From assembly GCA_017993505.1 (NCBI GenBank), contig JAGOMP010000006.1, forward strand, positions 1-64,000: a DNA stretch of 64,000 bases. Reading direction: 5' to 3'. The DNA is from Planctomycetota bacterium (GTDB taxonomy: Bacteria > Planctomycetota > Uabimicrobiia > Uabimicrobiales > JABWCH01). Below are positions 8,527 through 15,880 of the stretch, one piece after another; position 1 is the stretch's first letter, and every line of letters begins with the position of its first letter. A program made the position numbers and the translations under genes. Under the pieces are notes generated by a model. The model was not told where the DNA came from. It made no database searches and was given only the letters and a program-made list of their open reading frames with translations.

Positions 8527-8993
8527 TCTTCCCTCATGATGGTGCTAAAACTGAAATTGTTGTTTTTTAAAAGGTCTTCAGCGTGTTTTGCTAAAATATA
8601 AGGATCATTTTTATGTTTCAAATATTCAACATGAATTTTTTGTCTATTAAAATCTCTTTGTAGTTCTGGCAATGCATCTTGCAAAGCTTCAATGGTAGAA
8701 TATAAAACGCCATGAAGTTCCAATTGATTTTCTTTGAACTGCATATGGATAAGATGGATTTTCTCTGCTTCTCGTTTGATTTCTACTGTATTGTAGTCTG
8801 TACCATCACCTGTACCAAAGCCTGTACCAAAAAAACCTAATAAAGAACCGCCTAAATTCCAAGGTGAAAAATACATAATGGCACCAATCACTCCTAAAGC
8901 CAAAATTGATTTGACAGGTTTTCGTCTTTTTTTGCTGGCTTTTTTCATTTTTTTATATTCTTTTTCTGTGATTTCTACTTTTTTTTCTTTCAT
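8523..8993 (-). CDS. Single-pass membrane protein, possible divergent ExbD-like subunit
   Basis: Not recognised by name. The 156-aa protein has a very basic cytoplasmic N-terminus (residues 1-27), one TM segment (about 28-46) and a Gly-rich linker. Its periplasmic domain (about 70-156) has a pattern that resembles the ExbD C-terminal domain: a strand, then ELHGVLYSTIEALQDALPEL, a central strand KIHVEYL, an N-D-P-Y segment, a helix AEDLLKNN and a last strand. The TM segment lacks the proton-carrying Asp of ExbD. It lies between an ExbD gene (12 bp upstream) and the beta-helix gene (4-bp overlap). It may be an adaptor subunit; this is inference from pattern and position. Confidence 0.6.
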   Translation of the reverse strand: MKEKKVEITEKEYKKMKKASKKRRKPVKSILALGVIGAIMYFSPWNLGGSLLGFFGTGFGTGDGTDYNTVEIKREAEKIHLIHMQFKENQLELHGVLYSTIEALQDALPELQRDFNRQKIHVEYLKHKNDPYILAKHAEDLLKNNNFSFSTIMREE

Positions 8994-9005
8994 AATTACC
9001 TCTTT

Positions 9006-9446
9006 TTAAATTTGTATGATATGAATTACATTAAACTCATTTAATAATTGTTCTAATTGATCTACACTACCAGTTAAAGTAGGAATTCCAGGAGTATCTA
9101 TAATTTGCAAAAACACAAAATTAATATGAAGTTCATTAAATTGTTTGTTTAAATATTCACGCCATTTGTCTGGTAAAAGTTTTGTAGATTCATGATACAA
9201 TTCATCACTTCGAAATTGAAGCGTAATAGTCTTATAAATATTTCCTTTGCCAGCTTTTCGATCGCTGTATTGCCATTCATAATACTCAATTTTGCGAGCT
9301 CGTTCTGCATTTTCACTTTTTAAAGATGAAATTTGTACTTTGTCACCGCTTGTGATTCCATGAGGTAAAATGATAAAAAATGCAAGCAATAAAAATATAA
9401 TATCTAACAAGGGCAACATTCGTTTTGTAATTTCTGGCTTTCTCAT
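9006..9446 (-). CDS. ExbD/TolR-family protein
   Basis: A 146-aa protein with a short cytoplasmic N-terminus, then TM segment LPLLDIIFLLLAFFIILPHG, which carries the conserved ExbD/TolR Asp. A periplasmic domain follows, with the alpha/beta pattern of the family but little motif conservation (ending NVIHIIQI). Its ATG overlaps the stop of the ExbB gene by 4 bp (ATGA), so the two are translationally coupled, as usual for motor pairs. This is the first of two ExbD proteins in the operon. Confidence 0.85.
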   Translation of the reverse strand: MRKPEITKRMLPLLDIIFLLLAFFIILPHGITSGDKVQISSLKSENAERARKIEYYEWQYSDRKAGKGNIYKTITLQFRSDELYHESTKLLPDKWREYLNKQFNELHINFVFLQIIDTPGIPTLTGSVDQLEQLLNEFNVIHIIQI

Positions 9447-10072
9447 TCCTCTTTGCCTTCCGTGTGCAAGGAATTATCAGAAATACTAAATGTGCTATCC
9501 ATATTGATTTTTCGAACGCTATATTGACTAGCATCAATGCTTTGTTGGAAAAACATGTATTGTTGCATGGAATTCTTTTCCACATACATTTCATCTACAG
9601 GTGCAACAGATGATTGTGCTTCTAACTCCATACGAAAAGTATTGCATAGTTCACTGTAAAATGCGTCTAAATAATTATACAAAATCAAATTCGAAACTGC
9701 AAATAAAAGCCCAAAATATGTTGTGGATAAAGCAGGTGCCAACTCCACTGCAATTTGTCCAATCGTAGGATTGGGATATTCTGCAATGACAACCAATGCA
9801 TTGCGCAACCCCCAAACTGTGCCTAACAAGCCCAACATAGGCAAAACTTCAATCAAAGTAGATAAATAATTCAAACTAACTTCTGTTCGCACAATCAAAT
9901 GATGGTTTTCCCTTGCTTTTTTTAGAAATCTACGAGTACTGAACGTAGAAAGACGTTTTAAAATTTGGTAAAATAAAAGTGCAATACCAAGACCGATGAT
10001 TAAGAAATCTAGAAAGGTCAGTTTACTCTTTCCTAAAATTGCATGTATCATTTTTTGAATAATCAATTCCAC
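9443..10072 (-). CDS. ExbB/TolQ/MotA-family proton channel protein (second paralogue)
   Basis: A 209-aa three-TM protein with the ExbB/TolQ signature VLPMLGLLGTVWGLRNAL and a third helix ALSTTYFGLLFAVSNLILY containing the pore Thr residues. The start is GTG (10072), chosen because AGGAGAG lies 9 nt upstream and it begins at MELIIQK. The C-terminal tail of about 50 residues after the last helix is longer than in the paralogue at 5115-5726. It is the first gene of the seven-gene minus-strand operon that ends at 4468. Confidence 0.88.
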   Translation of the reverse strand: MELIIQKMIHAILGKSKLTFLDFLIIGLGIALLFYQILKRLSTFSTRRFLKKARENHHLIVRTEVSLNYLSTLIEVLPMLGLLGTVWGLRNALVVIAEYPNPTIGQIAVELAPALSTTYFGLLFAVSNLILYNYLDAFYSELCNTFRMELEAQSSVAPVDEMYVEKNSMQQYMFFQQSIDASQYSVRKINMDSTFSISDNSLHTEGKEE

Positions 10073-10352
10073 AATGATTTCTCTCCTGTATTTTTATCTA
10101 TATTATGTATTCGCCTTACCAAAATTTACATATAGTTTACCAAAAATCAAAGAAAACAAAAGAGATTTTTATAATCTTATGAATTCATTGAAATAAAAAA
10201 AGCTAGGATGATTTTTCATCTATGTTTTTTATATCTATTATATAGAGTACAGAAATCTTACTATCGTTTTTATCTTGTTATATAGCAAACATTTTTATTT
10301 TATTTTTATAAATATTTTCATCTCATTCGTAATTATGCGTTTTACTATGAAT
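10073..10352. other. AT-rich intergenic region upstream of the ExbB/ExbD operon
   Basis: No gene is seen. The left end holds the Shine-Dalgarno site and presumably the promoter of the minus-strand operon. No consensus boxes are convincing. The rest is simple A/T-rich sequence up to the tRNA-Leu terminator. Confidence 0.5.
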
Positions 10353-10390
10353 AAAAAAAAAAGATTCAGTGATCACTGAATCTTTTTTTT
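10353..10390 (-). terminator. Terminator of the tRNA-Leu gene
   Basis: A perfect 24-bp palindrome (10361-10384, AAGATTCAGTGA and its complement) is flanked by A and T runs. It starts 3 bp beyond the 3' end of tRNA-Leu on the minus strand. Confidence 0.85.
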
Positions 10391-10392
10391 TA

Positions 10393-10476
10393 TGCCAGAA
10401 AAGGGACTTGAACCCTTACACCCGTGAGGGCAACAGATTTTGAGTCTGTCGCGTCTGCCTGTTCCGCCATTCTGGC
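10393..10476 (-). tRNA. tRNA-Leu (anticodon CAA)
   Basis: The minus strand folds as a class II tRNA. Acceptor arms GCCAGAA/TTCTGGC pair fully, the anticodon stem ACAGA/TCTGT encloses the loop CTCAAAA (anticodon CAA, reads UUG), and there is a long variable arm and a TTCAAGT T-loop. The CCA end is not encoded. Confidence 0.95.
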
Positions 10477-10495
10477 TTTCTTAAATGTTAGTAAT

Positions 10496-10523
10496 ATTAT
10501 ATATTTTTTTTTGTTTTTGTCAA
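10496..10523 (-). promoter_or_regulatory. Sigma70-type promoter of tRNA-Leu
   Basis: On the minus strand TTGACA (10518-10523), a 16-bp spacer and TATAAT (10496-10501) lie 20 bp before the tRNA. Confidence 0.8.
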
Positions 10524-10590
10524 GTATTTTTTTATTTTTTTGCAAAACAAAAGAAGAAATTTGTTTTTTAATATTCTTTGAGTTTTTTTT

Positions 10591-10599
10591 TGTTATAAT
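10591..10599 (+). promoter_or_regulatory. Extended -10 promoter of the dynamin-like gene
   Basis: TGTTATAAT fits the extended -10 pattern (TGnTATAAT), 45 bp before the start codon; no good -35 box is seen. Confidence 0.5.
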
Positions 10600-10643
10600 G
10601 CCATGCATAGGTTGCATTCTCAATATACTAAAAAGGAAGATGT

Positions 10644-12371
10644 ATGAATCACATGCAAGAAATTTTAAATGATGAAGATAGAGCGTTGTTAGAACGTGTA
10701 AAGAAAATTTTACAAGAATTGCAAGATTTTTTTCTTTCTTTAGATAAACCAGATTTAGTACAACAAGTGGAAAGTTTATCCAATCATTTAGATGAACTTT
10801 TTCTTTTAGTTGTAGTTGGTGAAGTAAAATCTGGGAAATCTTCGTTTATCAATGCTTTGTTTGGTGAAAAACTCTGTAAGGAAGGTGTGACACCGATTAC
10901 AGATAAAATTCATATTCTTCGATATGGTGAAACGAATTCTACTCGTGAATTGGAACCATTTATTGTGGAACATTTGTATCCCTTTGAACCATTGAAGAAT
11001 ATTCAAATTGTGGATACTCCTGGAACGAATTCTCTTGTTTTGGAACATCAAAAGATTACAGAACGTTTTATTCCAAAGGCAGACCTTGTTTTTTTTATTA
11101 CTTCGATTGATCGTCCCTTCACAGAAAGTGAACGACAATTTTTAACATATATTAAAGACCTCTGGGGGAAAAAGATTGTTTTCATTTTGAGCAAAATTGA
11201 TATCAAAGAAAAAGAAGAGATTGAAGAAGTCACTGAATTTATTCGATTTAATTGTAAAGAATTGATGCAATTTCAACCATTGATTATTCCTGTTGCTAGT
11301 AAGTTGGCGTTTCAATCACGTCAAGATAAAACTTCAGAAATGTGGCAAAAAAGCAATTTTGGTGAATTAGAAAAATATATTTATGAAACATTGTCTGCAA
11401 AAGAACGGTTTAAGTTAAAGGTATCTGGTCCTCTTTTTACTGCCAATAAGATGATGGATAAGTTGCATACAGAACAAGACAAAGAAAAAGAAATGATTCA
11501 GTATGACCAAGAGGTTTTTAAAGAAATTCAAAAAACTATGGAGTATGAACAGAGACTGATCCAAAAAACATATTCTCATGAAACAGAAAAATTAAAAAAT
11601 TTACAACAAGAAATCCAGCGTTGGGCAGAAAAATTCTTTGAACAGAATTTAACGCTGAAACATTTGTTTCATATGTTAAGAACTCGTAAAAAACAAATCA
11701 AAACATTAGAACATGAATTGCAACCGATTCAAAAAAAAGCAGCCACTGCTATGAGAAATACGCAACAACAATTTTATACTACTGCACAAAAATTGTGGAA
11801 ACAAGTAGAAGGAAATATGCAATCTATGTTGAAAAGTAATCATTGTGACAAAACATTTACTGAAAAAATTGATGATGGGGAATATGATGATTTAATTTCA
11901 ACAACACAAAATATGTTTGATGAAAATATTAATCCAGAAAAGCTTTTGGAAAGTGCTACAAAAATATTAAATCGCACATATACTATTTTAATTGTAATTT
12001 CAGGGACTGTAGGTTTTATTCTTCTTATTTGTTTATTAGTGAACACTCTTAGCCATAGTTTTGCTGCAAATGCTATTTCTTTATTAGTGGCTGTTGGAAC
12101 AGTGTTTGCTTTTATAAAATACCAACCATTGCAAAAGAAGCAAGCGATTTTTTTCTTTACTCATAAGATCAAAAAGCAAATCCAAGATGTTGTGGAAGGT
12201 GCGAATGCATTGTATGAAAAACAATATTGTCAACTCATTGAACCTTTAAAAAATATGATTCGCCAACGTCAAGAACAATTGCAATCAAAATACCAATATT
12301 TTCAAGAAGTCCAAAATTCAATAGACGAACGCAAAAAAACGTTATCTGCTGATAATTTTTTTGAAACTTAA
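10644..12371 (+). CDS. Dynamin-like GTPase with C-terminal membrane segments
   Basis: A 575-aa bacterial dynamin-like protein. The G domain is near the N-terminus: P-loop GEVKSGKSS (residues 59-67), DTPG (G3) and SKID (G4). A long helical, coiled-coil-rich stalk (about 265-440) follows. Two hydrophobic segments (about 447-467 and 475-493) act as the membrane paddle, and a final helix closes the fold. Such proteins remodel or protect membranes after GTP-driven assembly. The start has an AAGGAAG site; an in-frame ATG three codons later is less likely. The gene stands alone between tRNA-Leu and a bidirectional terminator. A second, separate dynamin-like gene lies at 58963-61053. Confidence 0.9.
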   Translation: MNHMQEILNDEDRALLERVKKILQELQDFFLSLDKPDLVQQVESLSNHLDELFLLVVVGEVKSGKSSFINALFGEKLCKEGVTPITDKIHILRYGETNSTRELEPFIVEHLYPFEPLKNIQIVDTPGTNSLVLEHQKITERFIPKADLVFFITSIDRPFTESERQFLTYIKDLWGKKIVFILSKIDIKEKEEIEEVTEFIRFNCKELMQFQPLIIPVASKLAFQSRQDKTSEMWQKSNFGELEKYIYETLSAKERFKLKVSGPLFTANKMMDKLHTEQDKEKEMIQYDQEVFKEIQKTMEYEQRLIQKTYSHETEKLKNLQQEIQRWAEKFFEQNLTLKHLFHMLRTRKKQIKTLEHELQPIQKKAATAMRNTQQQFYTTAQKLWKQVEGNMQSMLKSNHCDKTFTEKIDDGEYDDLISTTQNMFDENINPEKLLESATKILNRTYTILIVISGTVGFILLICLLVNTLSHSFAANAISLLVAVGTVFAFIKYQPLQKKQAIFFFTHKIKKQIQDVVEGANALYEKQYCQLIEPLKNMIRQRQEQLQSKYQYFQEVQNSIDERKKTLSADNFFET

Positions 12372-12420
12372 TATCAGAAAATGTTAAGTTTTAAGCTAAT
12401 AAAATTATGCATATATAGAA

Positions 12421-12459
12421 AAAAATAATTGATGAATTTTAAATTCATCAATTATTTTT
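12421..12459. terminator. Bidirectional terminator between the dynamin-like gene and gspG
   Basis: A near-perfect 19-bp inverted repeat centred on 12440 (AATTGATGAATTT and complement), with A and T runs on either side, lies between two convergent genes. Confidence 0.85.
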
Positions 12460-12498
12460 TTTCATTTCAATTATATTCAAAAGCTATGGTACAATATA

Positions 12499-12906
12499 TT
12501 ATTCAGATTTCGCATCTGACTTCATTACAATGTCTTCTTCAATCCCAGTTCCGCCTTCACGACCATCGCTACCATAGCATGTGAGTGTATATTTGCTACC
12601 ACCAGTGGAACGATATTTATATTCATTTCCCCAAGGATCTTTGGGAATTTCTTTCATCAGTGGTTGACCACTCTTTGATTCTGTCAGTACTTTTAAACCT
12701 TTTGAGGTAGAAGGGTAGCTTCCAGATTGCATTCTGTATAAATCAAGAGCTTTTACAATTTCTGTCATTTGACTTGTCGCTGTTGTGACTCGTCCTTTAT
12801 CTAAAAATTGAATGACACTAACGGTAGATACGCTAGCAAGTAGTCCAATGATTACAATGACTACCATGATTTCAATTAAGGAAAATCCAGTATTGGTTTT
12901 TCTCAT
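12499..12906 (-). CDS. gspG: Type II secretion major pseudopilin GspG
   Basis: A 135-aa pseudopilin. The N-terminus MRKTNTG is a class III leader, cleaved by prepilin peptidase before Phe8, with Glu at +5 of the mature protein (FSLIE) and a long hydrophobic helix after it. The C-terminal domain has GspG hallmarks: YPSTSKGLKVL, PKDPWGNEYKYRS and the calcium-site region SDGREGGTGIEEDI. GspG polymerises into the short periplasmic pseudopilus that pushes substrates through the outer-membrane secretin. A good AGGAG site precedes the start. gspF lies 86 bp upstream in the same orientation. No other gsp genes are in the window. Confidence 0.95.
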   Translation of the reverse strand: MRKTNTGFSLIEIMVVIVIIGLLASVSTVSVIQFLDKGRVTTATSQMTEIVKALDLYRMQSGSYPSTSKGLKVLTESKSGQPLMKEIPKDPWGNEYKYRSTGGSKYTLTCYGSDGREGGTGIEEDIVMKSDAKSE

Positions 12907-12939
12907 TGGTTGTCTCCTATTTTTTTAGAAAACATCATT

Positions 12940-12978
12940 ATGAAAAGACCTATTATTATTTTTATTTGGTCTTTTCAT
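12940..12978 (-). promoter_or_regulatory. Hairpin between gspF and gspG
   Basis: Perfect 11-bp arms (ATGAAAAGACC and complement) flank a 17-nt AT-rich loop. No strong T-run follows on the minus strand. It may be an RNA-processing or partial-termination site that lets gspG mRNA outnumber gspF mRNA; the role is inferred. Confidence 0.5.
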
Positions 12979-12992
12979 ATGAAGTTAGATTT

Positions 12993-14198
12993 TTATAAAT
13001 TACTCATTTCCATAATAGGCATGATAATGGCTAATACAATAAAACCAACGATGGCAGAAATTGCCACAATCATGAGTGGTTCTAGAATCGAAGTGACTTT
13101 TTGAGTGGTGATTTCGATTTCATCATCATATGTTTCTGCAATTTTTTGTAAAATAGTTTCAAGTTGCCCTGTTTTTTCACCAATCGACATCATATAACCA
13201 ACTACAGAGGGAAATACTTTACTTTTTCGTAAAGGAGTTGCAATTTCACCTCCTTCCATGATCGTTCTTTGCACTTCATCGATGGTTTCCGCCATAAGAA
13301 TATTGTCCACTACATCTCGCACAATTTTTAAGGCTTCCATTGCGGGAATACCAGATTGTAAAAGTGTAGATAATGTGACTGCAAATCGTGAAACTGCTTG
13401 TTTTTTGAACAAAATACCTACTACAGGCAATCGAAATTTAATAGTATCATATTTTCGTCTTCCCCATGGTGTTTTGACAATGACTTTATATGCAATAATA
13501 AGAGCCACAAAGACTAAAATAATTGCCCACCACCAAGTAGTGCAAAAATTTGACCCCATAACCAAGAGTTGTGTAGGAAGGGGCAATTCTTTTTTTTGTT
13601 GTGTGAGTACACCTTGAATTTTTGGCACTACAAATGTCATTAAAAATAAAACTACGCCTGTGCCAATGAAAATCATCACTATAGGATAGGCTAGAGCGGC
13701 TCCTATTTTCCCTTGCATTTTGCTTTGAGCTTGTAGGTAATCTGCCAATTTTTTAAGAACTACATCTAAATTTCCAGCTGCCTCGCCTGCCGTTACCATA
13801 TTTACATATAAATTGTTGAAGTAGAATGGATGGCTGGAAAGAGCTTTAGCAAAGGATTTTCCAGAAGTAATTTGTTCACGGATGTCGCGGAAGGTAGTTT
13901 GCATTCCTTTATCTTCTAGTTGGTCAATCAAGGCACTGATAGATTCACGGAGAGGTATACCAGATTCCATCAAAGTTGCAAGTTGTCGTGTGACCATGGC
14001 TAAATCTAGAAGATTTCTGCGTCGAAATGTAGGTAGGATACTTTTCTTTTTTGCATCCCCTTGAATTTCTGCAAGATCTGTAACATGAATACCTTGGGCA
14101 CGCAGTTTATTTCGTGCATCTTTTGCAGTATCAGCATCTAATATGCCTGTTTTTATTTTACCGCGACTATTTAAGGCTTTATATTCATATATAGGCAT
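12993..14198 (-). CDS. gspF: Type II secretion inner-membrane platform protein GspF
   Basis: A 401-aa GspF/PilC-family protein. It starts with the typical MPIYEYKALNSRGK, followed by two homologous cytoplasmic GspF domains (about 65-185 and 270-390; FAKALSSHPFYFNNLYVNMV and TPLRKSKVFPSVVGYMMSIG). TM segments lie near 165-195, 220-240 and at the C-terminus. It anchors the GspE ATPase and the pseudopilus in the inner membrane. An AAAGGGAA site and a consensus promoter precede it. With gspG it forms a two-gene unit; GspE, GspD and the prepilin peptidase must be elsewhere. Type IV pilus PilC is the only alternative, but gspG next door favours type II secretion. Confidence 0.93.
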   Translation of the reverse strand: MPIYEYKALNSRGKIKTGILDADTAKDARNKLRAQGIHVTDLAEIQGDAKKKSILPTFRRRNLLDLAMVTRQLATLMESGIPLRESISALIDQLEDKGMQTTFRDIREQITSGKSFAKALSSHPFYFNNLYVNMVTAGEAAGNLDVVLKKLADYLQAQSKMQGKIGAALAYPIVMIFIGTGVVLFLMTFVVPKIQGVLTQQKKELPLPTQLLVMGSNFCTTWWWAIILVFVALIIAYKVIVKTPWGRRKYDTIKFRLPVVGILFKKQAVSRFAVTLSTLLQSGIPAMEALKIVRDVVDNILMAETIDEVQRTIMEGGEIATPLRKSKVFPSVVGYMMSIGEKTGQLETILQKIAETYDDEIEITTQKVTSILEPLMIVAISAIVGFIVLAIIMPIMEMSNL

Positions 14199-14232
14199 TA
14201 GATTCCCTTTATTGATTGTTAATTTTTTTTGT

Positions 14233-14260
14233 ATTATATCTTTTTTTTATTTATTGTCAA
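14233..14260 (-). promoter_or_regulatory. Sigma70-type promoter of gspF-gspG
   Basis: TTGACA (14255-14260), a 16-bp spacer and TATAAT (14233-14238) on the minus strand lie 35 bp before the gspF start codon. Confidence 0.75.
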
Positions 14261-14273
14261 TGTTGAATGTTGA

Positions 14274-15332
14274 TTATATGCCTACAAATGTGTATGTTGG
14301 ATAGTTTTTTTTATTTTGTGGGTGTGTTGTAATAATAGGAATGGGATGGTTGCATTTGGGACATGTGTTGTCTAATGTTAGTTGAATCGCTTTGATTATA
14401 TAGCCCTGTCGTTGGATAATGATGTTTTGACAATTAGGACATATTGTATTCTCATCTTCTGTGTGTGGTAAGTTACCAGGATATGCATATGGAAAACCAA
14501 ATTGTTTTGCTTGTTTCACTGTATTTGTAATGGTTTCAGGTGGAGTCGAAGGAAGGTGTCTAAGTTTATATTGTGGGTGAAATCTGCTAAAATGTAAAGC
14601 AATGTCTGTTCCTAGATTTTGTTTTGTCCATTGTAAAAATTCTTGGATTTCTTCTGGATTGTCGTTCAAAGTAGGAATGATGAGATACGTAAGTTCGATA
14701 TGTTTTCCATGTTTTTTTAAAGTTTTGCATGTTTCTAAGACAGGTGCAAGGCGTGAATGTGTGTATTTTTGATAAAATGTTTCTGTAAAGGCTTTGATAT
14801 CTATATTAGCAGCATCTATGTAGGGCAACATCTCTTGCAAAGGTTCTTGTTGGATATATCCATTCGTTACCCAAACAAGATTGTATCCTTTTCCCTTTAA
14901 ATATTTTGAATAATCAAGATATGTTTCATAGGAAATAAACGGTTCATTATATGTCCAAGCAATGAATGTACAATTATGTTGTTGAGCAAGTTTGTGGATT
15001 TTTTCCACGGACAATGTGGTAAATATGTTAGTGGGAAATGTTTGTGATATTGTATAATTTTGGCAATGTTGGCATTGTAAATTGCAACTTGCACCTCCAA
15101 AAGATAAAATCGGAGTTCCTGGATAATAATGGTAGAGAGGTTTTTTTTCCATAGGATCTATTTGACCACCACTGGCAATTTGACCATAATATAGGCTTTG
15201 TAGTTCATTGTTCCGTACGCCACGAACTCTACAAATTCCATTTTGATTTTCTGATAATACGCACTGATGGGGACATAAGTGGCATTGAATTTTATTATCT
15301 TTTGTAAAATCCCAATACATGGCTTTTTTCAT
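14274..15332 (-). CDS. amrS: AmmeMemoRadiSam-system radical SAM enzyme (AmrS)
   Basis: A 352-aa radical SAM protein. The [4Fe-4S] cluster motif is CNLQCQHC (Cys83, Cys87, Cys90). It is preceded by an N-terminal Cys-rich segment (CHLCPHQC, then GICRVRGV) and the GQIDPMEKKPLYHYYPG motif typical of the AmrS/PflA-like family. A C-terminal Cys cluster (CPNCQNI, CPKCNHP) suggests an extra metal site. The family is usually encoded beside MEMO1 and AMMECR1 partners; these are not in the window. The biochemical role is not established. A stand-alone pyruvate formate-lyase activator is a less likely alternative because no glycyl radical enzyme is nearby. Confidence 0.88.
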   Translation of the reverse strand: MKKAMYWDFTKDNKIQCHLCPHQCVLSENQNGICRVRGVRNNELQSLYYGQIASGGQIDPMEKKPLYHYYPGTPILSFGGASCNLQCQHCQNYTISQTFPTNIFTTLSVEKIHKLAQQHNCTFIAWTYNEPFISYETYLDYSKYLKGKGYNLVWVTNGYIQQEPLQEMLPYIDAANIDIKAFTETFYQKYTHSRLAPVLETCKTLKKHGKHIELTYLIIPTLNDNPEEIQEFLQWTKQNLGTDIALHFSRFHPQYKLRHLPSTPPETITNTVKQAKQFGFPYAYPGNLPHTEDENTICPNCQNIIIQRQGYIIKAIQLTLDNTCPKCNHPIPIITTHPQNKKNYPTYTFVGI

Positions 15333-15880
15333 ATTTTTCTCGCTTTATAAAAAAGTAAGTTGTTTTATTTTTATTATAAATCATATTTTATTTTAGTAAG
15401 TTATTTTATGATCATTATAAATCATATTTTATTTTAGTAAATTATTTTATGATCATTGTAATTCATATTTTATTTTAGTAAATTTGTGTTATGATTATTG
15501 TAAATCATGTTTTATTTTTATCTACTTAAATTTCATTTTTTTTCAAGGATGATTTTTTTATAAAATATAGGATTGTTTTTTTAATTTTGTTATCGTATAG
15601 TATACCAAATACAATTCTATGTCTATTTGAATATTTTCATTGAAAATGTTTATAAAAAACATATAATATATATTTTCATAAAACAAAACACATATTATAT
15701 ATATTTTCATAATATTCTTTTGACTCATTGCTTTAAAACATATATATTATACACAGATATATTATATATATTTTCATAATATTCTTTTTAACTTATTGCT
15801 GTGCGAAGAAAGAAAAAAATTCTTTGATATTATAGTTCTTTTTAAAAAAATCAAAGTTTTATACAACAAAAGAGAAAAAT
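15333..15880. repeat. AT-rich spacer with two sets of tandem repeats
   Basis: From about 15360 to 15515 a unit of about 41 bp containing TCATATTTTATTTTAGTAA is repeated four times (TCAT at 15381, 15422, 15463, 15505), with later copies diverging. From about 15660 to 15805 a second, AT-only unit containing TATATATTTTCATAATATTC is repeated (offset 67 bp for the two best copies, with a partial third). No gene is visible. The promoter of the downstream sensor-regulator must lie here but cannot be picked out of the AT-rich sequence. Confidence 0.7.
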
